Positions 25,426 to 32,110 of a stretch of DNA of 64,000 bases are shown piece by piece. Under the pieces are notes generated by a model, which did not search any database, was not told the DNA's origin, and was given only the letters and a program-made list of their open reading frames with translations. A program made the position numbers and the translations under genes. The DNA is from Conexibacter sp. CPCC 206217. Lineage in GTDB: Bacteria > Actinomycetota > Thermoleophilia > Solirubrobacterales > Solirubrobacteraceae. The stretch is from assembly GCF_030646165.1 (NCBI RefSeq), contig NZ_JAUTDO010000001.1:930001-994000 (forward strand), given 5' to 3'. Positions within the stretch are counted from its first letter, which is position 1. Each line of letters opens with the position of its first letter.

Positions 25426-25807
25426 CGCAATCAGCCTCTGTACCACAAGCGAGTGCCTGGTCATCGAGGCAAAGTGCTCGTGAGGTCGGCTATCGACCGC
25501 CGCAGCGCCTTCTAGGCGCGTGCTCGACCAACCTGTTGGCTGCGAGATGTCGCTGACATGTGACATCGATCGTCAGAAAGGAAACAAGCAACCGCAATTC
25601 GTCGAATAACCGGCGCACTGTCGATCTAGATCTGCGAGGCTCGCGAGCAAGGGGACGGGCAGCCCGACGCACGGGTTCAATGCAGGAGGGCAGCATGAAC
25701 GAGCCGTGACACCACCCCTGCGCGCGCACGCGCTTCCGCCGGAGTTGATCGCGGATCGCTCACAGCGCGCACCTAAGCTCCACAACCATCGTTACCTGAG
25801 GAGTGAC
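25426..25807. other. Intergenic region without a supported gene
   Basis: These 382 bases contain no reading frame with a credible start and product. The last 20 bases carry the ribosome binding site of the next gene (GAGGAG). No inverted repeats long enough for a terminator are evident. A promoter for the next gene is expected here but I cannot place it with confidence. Confidence 0.5.
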
Positions 25808-26731
25808 ATGAATTCTGCAAGGACTCCGCGCCGACGGATCGTCGGCGTGCTCAGTGTGCTGCTCGTGGCGGGCTGTTTGGCAGCTGTGTCTGGGACCGCA
25901 TCGGCCGGCTACTACTGCAACATCCTGGTCGCGGCCAACTCGCAATGCTCGGGCAATTCGGGCATCGCGAGATGGAGCAGCAACGTCGCGCAGTACATAG
26001 GTGCCGGGACCGTGTCCGTCTGCGAGAAGACGACCTGGGCCACGAGCGGTCCCGACAACGGCTACGTCCTCAGCCGGATCTGTGCCAACAACACCGCCAT
26101 CAGCAGCGCGGCGGACGGTTGGTCGTGGTTGGGCTACAACGAGCTGAACTTCGTCGGCAACAACTCCGGCAGCGCGCACACGATCCTCGGCGGCTCCGAC
26201 CCATACAGCGGATTCGCCGCGCGCCGCTCCAACGGGTCGCAGACCGCGACCGCCGCAGTGACGGGCGCGACGGTCGCTCCGTCGACGGTCGCTGCGGATG
26301 TGCGCAGTCAACTCGGCGTGCTGCGTACCGCGCCCGCGTCGGGGAAGATCCCGACGATCACCGGACCGGGCGACCAGGTGTCGCTGCGGACGACGCGTGA
26401 TCGGCTGTGCCTGGACTCCGGGCTCGCCGGCGGCGAGATCACCTGTCAGGACCATGAGTTGGCCGCAGAGGGCTATCTCCTCGCAGCAACGGTCTGCGGG
26501 CTGGACCAGCCGCGCGAGGACATCGTCGTGTACGGGGTGGTCCCGGACGGCGTCTCAGCCGTCCAGGTCGAAACGGCGGAGGGCAGCGAACTCGGTCAAG
26601 CCGCTGTCACGTCCAACACGTTCCGCATCCAGCTGTCCAAGCTCGACGCGGCGTCGGCAGACCATCTGAACTGGGTCGGCCGGGACGGGTCAGTGCCGCT
26701 CGGCGTCATTCCGGACGACCTCGGTTGCTGA
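25808..26731 (+). CDS. Secreted cysteine-containing protein of unknown function
   Basis: A 307-aa protein with a signal peptide (RRRIVGVLSVLLVAGCLAA, then a TASA-like cleavage site near residue 33). The mature N-terminal part is rich in Cys, Asn, Ser and aromatic residues (GYYCNILVAANSQC, NNSGSAHTILGG) and may form a disulphide-bonded beta domain. The C-terminal part (LAAEGYLLAATVCGLD onward) reads as a second small domain. ATG 25808 is supported by GAGGAG 4-9 bases upstream. I recognise no family. The position between other secreted proteins suggests an exported set carried by the island. Confidence 0.75.
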   Translation: MNSARTPRRRIVGVLSVLLVAGCLAAVSGTASAGYYCNILVAANSQCSGNSGIARWSSNVAQYIGAGTVSVCEKTTWATSGPDNGYVLSRICANNTAISSAADGWSWLGYNELNFVGNNSGSAHTILGGSDPYSGFAARRSNGSQTATAAVTGATVAPSTVAADVRSQLGVLRTAPASGKIPTITGPGDQVSLRTTRDRLCLDSGLAGGEITCQDHELAAEGYLLAATVCGLDQPREDIVVYGVVPDGVSAVQVETAEGSELGQAAVTSNTFRIQLSKLDAASADHLNWVGRDGSVPLGVIPDDLGC

Positions 26732-26842
26732 TCCATTAGCTCCGACGACTCGGGGCGGCAGTGGCGTTCGTGCCGCTGCCGCCCCGGCGTCAGACAACCG
26801 CTAGCCTGAAATTTGGATGCAGGGGACGAGCAGGGAGGATTG

Positions 26843-28030
26843 ATGATGTTGCGCTTTATTCGGGTCGTGGCATTCGGTGCATATGCGCTGCTCAGTGCGC
26901 TCACCATGACGACGGCGAACGCCACCGCAGCCGACCCGGCGCTGCCTGTCGGGCCGTCGATCACCCGGCCCAATCCTGCGATCACGATGCAACCGGGGTC
27001 CTATCGGCTGTTGCCGTTGCGTGCCAACGACCCGGACGGCGGCCTGCCGTGGGCGATGGCGACCTATCTCGCTCGACCCACCGCGAACACCCGCATCCTC
27101 GTACTCTGCACCGCGTTCGGACGCGTTCAGAACGACCAGCTCGGCATAGTCAGCGAGCAAGGGACGTTTCTGCCCATAACGCCTGGCGCAAGCCCACAAA
27201 CAGCGTGCGGCGGAGTCAGTGCCAGCCACGGCGAGCGTGCAAGCGGCTACGTCATGGCCTCATGGCCCGCGAGATTCGGCCCCGCGTGCTCCCCGGCGAC
27301 CGCACAGGCCGCCGCTGACGCCCCACCGCGCGCCTGCGACCTCGCCGCTTTGCGCACGCTCTTCGGCATCTCGCTCGGCCGCGGGGTCGAGAGCGCCGCC
27401 ATCCAGGAGCACCGCCACGGTCCCTGGACGCCACTCGAGGACGGCGGTGAGGGCACGTTCCTGGCCGTCCGTCGCGGCCTCTTCACCGACGCGACGACAC
27501 CGACGATCCGCATTCGAGCAACCACCTGCGGGCCAGACGCGCGTCTTGACCTTCAAGCGCAGGGCCGAAAGACAGGCAGATGCACGGCCACCGTCGACCT
27601 GCCAAGCGGCGTACGGCCGGCGCCGGAGAGCGCCGCATCCAGACGCGCACGCAGAGCCAAGCGTCTGAACGCACCGATCCGCATCGTGGAGCGCCACGGC
27701 ACAGCGAGCATTCGCCGCTTCACCGCACGCGTCACGCTCCCCATCACCGTCGAGGTCTCAAACGAGGCATACGCCTACCGCCTGCGAGGACCGTCCGGTC
27801 CTGGCTGCAACCGCACACGCACCGACGACACAAGCACCGACCCACTCTCCAGCTACCTCATGATCGCCGGCAGACCGTACGACCTCCCGCTCCTCCCGCT
27901 GGACCTCAGACGCGGCGTCTGGTGCAGAGGCACCTACAGACTCACCGTCCTCTTCGTCCGGCGCGTCGCGACGAGCAACAGAGTCCGCACCATCGCCAAG
28001 GCGATTGCCGCGACGACATTCAAAGTCTGA
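26843..28030 (+). CDS. Secreted protein of unknown function (395 aa)
   Basis: Starts with tandem ATG codons (26843 and 26846), preceded by GGGAGG; the second has the better spacing. A signal peptide follows (FIRVVAFGAYALLSALTM...). The mature protein contains spaced cysteines (VLCTAFG, TACGG, PACSP, RACDL, TTCGPD, GRCTA, GCNR, VWCRG) that suggest several disulphides, and an arginine-rich basic stretch around ASRRARRAKRLN. No family is recognised. The layout resembles the neighbouring 307-aa secreted protein in style but not in sequence. Confidence 0.75.
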   Translation: MMLRFIRVVAFGAYALLSALTMTTANATAADPALPVGPSITRPNPAITMQPGSYRLLPLRANDPDGGLPWAMATYLARPTANTRILVLCTAFGRVQNDQLGIVSEQGTFLPITPGASPQTACGGVSASHGERASGYVMASWPARFGPACSPATAQAAADAPPRACDLAALRTLFGISLGRGVESAAIQEHRHGPWTPLEDGGEGTFLAVRRGLFTDATTPTIRIRATTCGPDARLDLQAQGRKTGRCTATVDLPSGVRPAPESAASRRARRAKRLNAPIRIVERHGTASIRRFTARVTLPITVEVSNEAYAYRLRGPSGPGCNRTRTDDTSTDPLSSYLMIAGRPYDLPLLPLDLRRGVWCRGTYRLTVLFVRRVATSNRVRTIAKAIAATTFKV

Positions 28031-28263
28031 TAGGCAGCTCGGTCCTCCTGCGGGAGCTTGCGTTGCTCAGCTCGAACGATCGCGGCCGACGCGCGCGTCC
28101 GCACTCAAGCGCGATGTGCATCGACTTGTTGCGCCAACCCTCAGCTGAATCCCAGTGCGGGAAAGCGCTTCTCTACCTTCCCGGCATCCTCGACATTTCC
28201 TCAGGGTGGCACGACAAGCCACGACACATCTGAGCAAGATCAATGCCCACAAGAGTCAAGAGG

Positions 28264-28292
28264 TTGACACTTTTCGTCAAGTGTTATACGTT
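28264..28292 (+). promoter_or_regulatory. Promoter with overlapping palindromic operator, probably leaderless
   Basis: TTGACA (28264-28269) and TACGTT (28287-28292), 17 bases apart, place transcription at about the ATG at 28300. A perfect inverted repeat ACACTT-TTCGTC-AAGTGT (28267-28284) fills the spacer and is a likely operator, perhaps for the HTH protein encoded downstream. Confidence 0.65.
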
Positions 28293-28299
28293 TTGTTAC

Positions 28300-28782
28300 A
28301 TGACCCGATCTACACCGCCAGAAGTCGCGGAGCGTCGGCGCCTCGAAGACATCCTGCGCGGCTGCGGGATCGAGCGCGACTGGCTCAGGTACAAGGACGG
28401 CATCAACCGCAGCATGGTCCGGTCCGTGGTGAGAGAAGCACGCGAAGCCGGCATCAACGTTCGCGAGATCTCACGCTTGACCGGACTCAGCACCCAGACG
28501 CTGCACACCTGGATGCAGCCCCATATGAGACACGTACCCGCAGCCCACTACGGACGACTTGGTCTGCCTCCAAGCAGCCTGGAGGAGGCAGCGCTGCGAA
28601 CGATCGCCGAGGACCCGAACCGCAGCTGGACGCCGACCGAAGTCTACGAAGCCATACCACCCGAGTGGCTGCGCGGAACGGTCACGGTTGCCGAGACCGC
28701 CGACGCGCTGGAGACGCTCGCCCGCACCCATCAGATCTGGGACGCAGAAGACAGCGACGCCTACCGGCTCGCCCAGCCTTGA
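28300..28782 (+). CDS. Small HTH regulator
   Basis: A 160-aa protein. Residues of about 45-80 (VREAREAGINVREISRLTGLS then TLHTWM) fit a helix-turn-helix of the type in which the second helix reads ISRLTGLSTQTLHTW. The C-terminal half looks like a winged-helix or helical domain (EEAALRTIAEDPN, WTPTEVYEAIPPEWL). The start at ATG 28300 is chosen over the longer frame at 28243 because the promoter is directly upstream and the longer frame would read through it. The palindrome in the promoter suggests autoregulation. The 212 bases before the promoter show no gene. Confidence 0.75.
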   Translation: MTRSTPPEVAERRRLEDILRGCGIERDWLRYKDGINRSMVRSVVREAREAGINVREISRLTGLSTQTLHTWMQPHMRHVPAAHYGRLGLPPSSLEEAALRTIAEDPNRSWTPTEVYEAIPPEWLRGTVTVAETADALETLARTHQIWDAEDSDAYRLAQP

Positions 28783-28855
28783 ACCGAGCAGCCGGTGCTC
28801 GGGAGGGCGAGGCGAGCCGGTTTGGCTTTGATCCTCGATCTGGTCGGTGTCGGTT

Positions 28856-29146
28856 CTACTCGTGTGCTCGGCGCCGCCGTCGTCTCGGCGGCGGGTCGTG
28901 TCGGCGGGACTCGTAGAGCGCGAACAACTCCGAGAGCTTCATGTCGAGACCGTGTCCGACCTTCAGGAGGACCCGGAACGTGGGGTTGATCTCGCCGCGC
29001 TCGATTGCGCCGATGTAGTTGCGGTGCAGCCCCGCGCGGAACCCGAGGGTCTCCTGCGAGAGGTCTCGGCGTGCGCGCGACTCGCGCACTGCTCGGCCGA
29101 GCACCTCGTGCTCACGCGATTGCATCCGGCTGGGGGCGCCCATCAC
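28856..29146 (-). CDS. XRE-family repressor-like protein
   Basis: A 96-aa protein with a Cro/CI helix-turn-helix: LGRAVRESRARRDLSQETLG, then FRAGLHRNYIGAIERGEINP with the recognition helix, and LLKVGHGLDMKLSELF completing the bundle. The C-terminal tail is short and basic. The start is the GTG ATG pair at 29146/29143, which overlaps the stop of the upstream gene (ATGA), with GGAG upstream. It is the last gene of a four-gene operon with three related helical proteins and probably represses the operon or another island promoter. Confidence 0.85.
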   Translation of the reverse strand: MMGAPSRMQSREHEVLGRAVRESRARRDLSQETLGFRAGLHRNYIGAIERGEINPTFRVLLKVGHGLDMKLSELFALYESRRHDPPPRRRRRRAHE

Positions 29147-29601
29147 GTCTCCTCCGCGTCTGGGATCGCGACGCGGTTGTAGGCGAGCTGGACCAGGAGC
29201 GTGCCGCAGACACCCGCGACGATCGCGACGCTCTGAAGCTCCTCGCGATCGACACCCCCGCCGTCAGCGCGCTCATAGAGCCGCTCGATCGCGTGCTCGT
29301 GCAGCCGCAGCAACGCGCGCATGAGCGCGTCGGGGTCCATCGTGATCGCGAACTCGCGACACGGGTCCACTCGCGTCCAGCCAATGTCGTCCAGCAGCCG
29401 CATCAGGTCGCGGTAGCGATGGCGCAACATCCGCGCGTCGTTGGGCCGGTCGTCATCGACAGCCCAGAAGATGTCGCCGATCGACGCCAGCAGCGTCCGG
29501 ATCAGCTCCCACAACGCGTCCCGCTCGACCCGCCCGACCGTCACCACCCCGGCCGCGTCGTCGGCGCCACGGGCATGGGTGCACCGCGCTGCGGAGGTCA
29601 T
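29143..29601 (-). CDS. Helical protein of a three-member paralogous set (third)
   Basis: A 152-aa protein of unknown function. It shares with its two upstream neighbours the pattern RDALWELIRTLL, a helix ending in LMRLLDDIGW, then CREFAITMDPDALMRALLRLHEHAIERL. The C-terminal third is a hydrophobic helix-rich region (VAIVAGVCGTLLVQLA). The start is in an ATGA overlap with the gene before it, and its stop overlaps the XRE gene. Proteins of this kind could be small regulators or antitoxin-like; nothing more specific can be said. Confidence 0.75.
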   Translation of the reverse strand: MTSAARCTHARGADDAAGVVTVGRVERDALWELIRTLLASIGDIFWAVDDDRPNDARMLRHRYRDLMRLLDDIGWTRVDPCREFAITMDPDALMRALLRLHEHAIERLYERADGGGVDREELQSVAIVAGVCGTLLVQLAYNRVAIPDAEET

Positions 29602-30032
29602 GAGCGCTCCCCCGCACCGCCGCAACGGCACTCGGCAGGCTCGTCGCCGACCATCTGCGCCAACACCTCCACCGACGCCGACATCGTCAACACGGCATCA
29701 CACGCCGCCGAGCGCATCACCACGCGACCGCTGCCGCCGAGGTAGTCGGCCACCAGACGCGTGGCCCGGTCGTGCAACCTCACCAACACGCGCGTCGCCG
29801 CCGGCGGGTCCATCGTGACCGCGAACGCGCTGCGCACGTCGTTCAGGTCCCAGCCGAGGTCATCCAGCAGCCGCAACAGCTCCTCGTAGTGCTCGCGCAG
29901 CCGCCGCGCCACTATCGCGTGCCCGTCCTCGATCGCGCGATGAATCTCGCCGAGCCCGTCCAACTCGATCACGACCTGCTGCCGCAACGCCTCCCGCTGG
30001 GAGCGACTGATCGTCATCCGCTCCCGCATCAC
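29598..30032 (-). CDS. Helical protein of a three-member paralogous set (second)
   Basis: A 144-aa protein. It begins MTISRSQREALRQQVV (from the internal ATG 30017) and contains EELLRLLDDLGWDLNDVRSAF, followed by VTMDPPAATRVLVRLHDRAT, closely following the third member. The start may be GTG 30032, ATG 30029 or ATG 30017; the first two sit in a GTGA overlap with the upstream stop. It ends with a cysteine pair (AECRCGG). No signal peptide. The three genes presumably arose by tandem duplication and diverged. Confidence 0.75.
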   Translation of the reverse strand: MMRERMTISRSQREALRQQVVIELDGLGEIHRAIEDGHAIVARRLREHYEELLRLLDDLGWDLNDVRSAFAVTMDPPAATRVLVRLHDRATRLVADYLGGSGRVVMRSAACDAVLTMSASVEVLAQMVGDEPAECRCGGAGERS

Positions 30033-30427
30033 GACCCACCGCCCGCGTCGTCGTCCTCGATCTCCGTCAGCTCGATCAGGATCTCGTCGGCGACACGCAT
30101 CGCGACCGACGCCGCCTCCACCTCAAGGCCGCCTTTACCGGTCGGGTGCGGCGAATCGATCACCACACCAAGCGCATGCTCGTACAGACGGGCGAGCGCG
30201 CGCCGGTGCGGCCCCCACTCTCTCGCGAACGTGAACTCCCGTCCGGGGTCGTTCGCGCCCCAGCCGAGGTCCTCCAGCAGGTGGAGGTCCTCTCGCCAGC
30301 ACCGACCCAGCTCGCGCGCCTCTCTGAGCCGGCCCGCCTCGATCACCGCGGCGAGCTCACCCACGCTCGCGATCCGCGCCACGATCAGATCGCGCAACAC
30401 GCCCCGCTCAGAGGGGCTGATCGTCAC
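30029..30427 (-). CDS. Helical protein of a three-member paralogous set (first)
   Basis: A 132-aa protein starting at GTG 30427 (VTISPSERGVLRD), chosen because it aligns with MTISRSQREALRQ of the second member. The ATG at 30484 would add 19 residues with no counterpart. The core DLHLLEDLGWGANDPGREFTF and RRALARLYEHALGVV matches the other two. The C-terminus is acidic. A degraded copy lies at 2880-3083, and both are preceded by the same two-hairpin leader. It heads the operon with the two paralogues and the XRE gene; all junctions overlap. Confidence 0.75.
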   Translation of the reverse strand: MTISPSERGVLRDLIVARIASVGELAAVIEAGRLREARELGRCWREDLHLLEDLGWGANDPGREFTFAREWGPHRRALARLYEHALGVVIDSPHPTGKGGLEVEAASVAMRVADEILIELTEIEDDDAGGGS

Positions 30428-30484
30428 GCCATGCGACCACCACCAGCACGCAGACGCAGAGAAGCTCCACACGCCCGCAGGCAT

Positions 30485-30567
30485 GTGAGGAACAATGGAC
30501 TTGCATCGAAGGCCTCCTTCGGTGCCGGGCCCGGGGTGTTCGCGCACCGCCGGGCCGCTTTCAGTTA
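30485..30567 (-). promoter_or_regulatory. Right copy of the conserved two-hairpin leader element
   Basis: Upstream of the helical-protein operon on the minus strand. Hairpin 1 (30528-30556) has GGCCCGG/CCGGGCC arms continued by GGTG/CACC around a 6-base loop. Hairpin 2 (30503-30525) pairs GCACCGAAGG with CCTTCGATGC at 9 of 10 positions. The left copy (3123-3206) keeps both stems although the bases of hairpin 2 differ in a compensating way. GGTGC of hairpin 1 can also pair with GCACC of hairpin 2, so two mutually exclusive folds are possible. The following bases up to the terminator (30568-30740) hold no gene that I can support. Confidence 0.55.
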
Positions 30568-30740
30568 GTGCTTCTTGCAGCGCTTGCGAATGTAGGTGGC
30601 TCACCCACCCACGGCAAGGCCCGATGCCAGCCGTCGCACCCTCGCGCGCCAGAAACCGGACCCTCCAGGCAGCGGATTCTGCGTGCGGCCTGCACAAAAC
30701 GGCACCCCCAACGGCACCCCCCCCCGCCCCTCCCGGAACG

Positions 30741-30770
30741 ACAAAACCCCCGCGTTAGCAGGGGTTTTGT
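30741..30770 (-). terminator. Rho-independent terminator of tRNA-Pro supplied by the island
   Basis: ACAAAACCCC (30741-30750) and GGGGTTTTGT (30761-30770) form a perfect 10-bp stem. On the minus strand the right-hand A/C arm comes first and GGGG is followed by TTTTGT, which is the termination direction for the tRNA gene. It lies on the island side of the insertion, so the element brought its own terminator. Confidence 0.8.
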
Positions 30771-30794
30771 GTAATCGGGGCGCCGAGATTTGAA
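30770..30794. repeat. attR: 25-bp attachment repeat within tRNA-Pro
   Basis: Identical to 3506-3530. It covers the discriminator base, the 3' acceptor strand and the T-arm up to the T-loop of the intact tRNA gene. Integration at this position leaves the tRNA intact and places the duplicate at the far end of the island. Confidence 0.9.
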
Positions 30795-30848
30795 CTCGGG
30801 ACCTCTCCGACCCGAACGGAGCGCGCTACCAGGCTGCGCCACGCCCCG
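30775..30848 (-). tRNA. tRNA-Pro (anticodon CGG)
   Basis: Read on the minus strand, the gene is 74 bases long: acceptor stem CGGGGCG paired with CGCCCCG, D-arm containing AGCCTGGTAGC, anticodon stem CTCCG/CGGAG with loop TTCGGGT (anticodon CGG at 30812-30814), T-arm with GTTCAAATC, and discriminator A. CCA is not encoded. It reads codon CCG, frequent in this GC-rich genome. It is the integration target of the island. Confidence 0.93.
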
Positions 30849-30902
30849 ATGACGCTGTTCAGTATTCCACAGCGGCGACTCGATGGTACGTTCCCCCCCA
30901 CG

Positions 30903-31691
30903 ATGGGCGCTCGCGTGGAAGAGATCGTCGCGTATGTCGACGAGCTGTTGGAGATCGACCGGTTCTCTGACTATGGGCCGAACGGGCTGCAGGTTCCGAA
31001 CGTCGGCGAAGCGCGCGAGGTCACGACCGTCGTCACCGGGGTCTCGGCTCAGCTGGCGCTGTTCGAGCGAGCCGTGCAGGAGAGAGCGCAACTGGTCCTC
31101 GCGCACCACGGGATCCTGTGGGACTTCGAGCCGCGGCGGATCGGCGCCGCACATGCGAAGCGGCTCAGAACCCTCCTCTGCAACGACATCGCGCTCGCCG
31201 GCTACCACCTGCCGCTCGACGCGCACCCGGAGATCGGCAACAACGCGCTGATCGCCGCCGGCCTCGGCGCCGCCCGTACGGAGCCCGCCTTCACGCACAG
31301 CGGCACCCCGATCGGGGTGATCGCGCACTTCGAGTCCGACGATGATCCCGCCGAAGGCGTTCCCGCCCCGGAACTGTTCGCCCGTATCGCCACCCTCACC
31401 GACCGCGATCCGCTCGTGTTCGACGGCGGTCCACCGAACGTCAAACGCCTCGGCATCGTCTCCGGCTCTGCCGCGAACGACCTGACGAGCGCCATCGACC
31501 AACGTCTCGACGCCTTCATGACCGGCGAGCCCAAAGAGCACGTGATGGCGCAGGCGCGCGAGAACCAGATCCACTTCATCGCCGCCGGGCACTACGCGAC
31601 GGAGACGTTCGGAATCCGGCGCGTCGGGGAGCTGGTGGCCGAGAAGTTTGGCGTTTCTCACCACTTCGTCGATCTCCCAAACCCCGTCTAG
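30903..31691 (+). CDS. Nif3-like dinuclear metal centre protein (YbgI family)
   Basis: A 262-aa member of the Nif3/YbgI/GTP cyclohydrolase 1 type 2 family. The metal-binding residues are visible in LVLAHHGILWDF (HHG, about residues 64-66), in the segment AGYHLPLDAHP and in AAGHYATETFG near the C-terminus. The exact biochemical role of the family is unsettled. It starts at ATG 30903; the longer frame would begin inside the tRNA region. It is the first chromosomal gene to the right of the integration site, and its orientation away from tRNA-Pro is unaffected by the island. Confidence 0.9.
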   Translation: MGARVEEIVAYVDELLEIDRFSDYGPNGLQVPNVGEAREVTTVVTGVSAQLALFERAVQERAQLVLAHHGILWDFEPRRIGAAHAKRLRTLLCNDIALAGYHLPLDAHPEIGNNALIAAGLGAARTEPAFTHSGTPIGVIAHFESDDDPAEGVPAPELFARIATLTDRDPLVFDGGPPNVKRLGIVSGSAANDLTSAIDQRLDAFMTGEPKEHVMAQARENQIHFIAAGHYATETFGIRRVGELVAEKFGVSHHFVDLPNPV

Positions 31692-31787
31692 GCGCCAACC
31701 CGCGGCGTTCGGACCGGGAGGTTTGAGCCCGTCCGTCAACGGAGGTATAAACGGTCAACGGCATCCACACGGGAGGTCTTTCGACCG

Positions 31788-31976
31788 ATGGCAAACCATC
31801 TGACGCCCACGGAGCTCGCACGCGAGGCAGGTCTCGACCGCCGCGACGTGATCATGAAGTGCCTGGAGATGGGGGTGCCCATCTACAACGGGCGCATCGA
31901 CAGAACCCTCTTCTCCGCGAGCCTCGACGACCGGTACCAGGTCACCGCCTCGCCGACACCCCTCGCGACCGGATAG
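31788..31976 (+). CDS. Small conserved-looking protein (62 aa)
   Basis: A small protein with LTPTELAREAGLDRRDVIMK followed by LEMGVPIYNGRIDR, which suggests a helix-turn-helix-like fold similar to the N-terminal helical domain of translation factors or to small DNA-binding proteins. GGGAGG lies 12 bases upstream of the ATG. The next gene begins 135 bases later. The function is unknown. It has a start, a ribosome site and uniform codon use, so I consider it real. Confidence 0.7.
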   Translation: MANHLTPTELAREAGLDRRDVIMKCLEMGVPIYNGRIDRTLFSASLDDRYQVTASPTPLATG

Positions 31977-32110
31977 GTGGCAGGGCCGGGGGCGCCCGCA
32001 GCACCGGCACCACGGCGCGACTGGCCGCTCAGCCAGTAACCCGCGCGCGTCGGACGGGACCGGCCTAGAATCGCCCTTCTCCAGTTCCGCACCACGAGGA
32101 GGAGGATCAG

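Larger units (their letters stand above)
3506..30794. mobile_element. 27.3-kb integrative genomic island in tRNA-Pro(CGG)
   Basis: The boundaries are the 25-bp direct repeats at 3506-3530 and 30770-30794. Inside are a tyrosine integrase (frameshifted), an excisionase-like HTH protein and a replication-relaxation protein, which together mark an integrative and probably mobilisable element. No conjugation (type IV secretion) genes or relaxase are visible, so transfer would need a helper. Cargo left of the integrase is antiviral in character (retron, Gabija, candidate systems). Cargo right of it is an exporter, a terpene synthase and secreted proteins. Several cargo genes (for example 7.0-8.6 kb) look less GC-rich than the flanking chromosome, in line with acquisition. 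The sequence to the left of attL looks like part of a related second island. Confidence 0.85.

Noticed and set aside
30528-30556. The strong GC hairpin as a plus-strand terminator
   Set aside because: No plus-strand gene ends nearby and no T-run follows. Its conservation upstream of minus-strand genes fits a leader element better.
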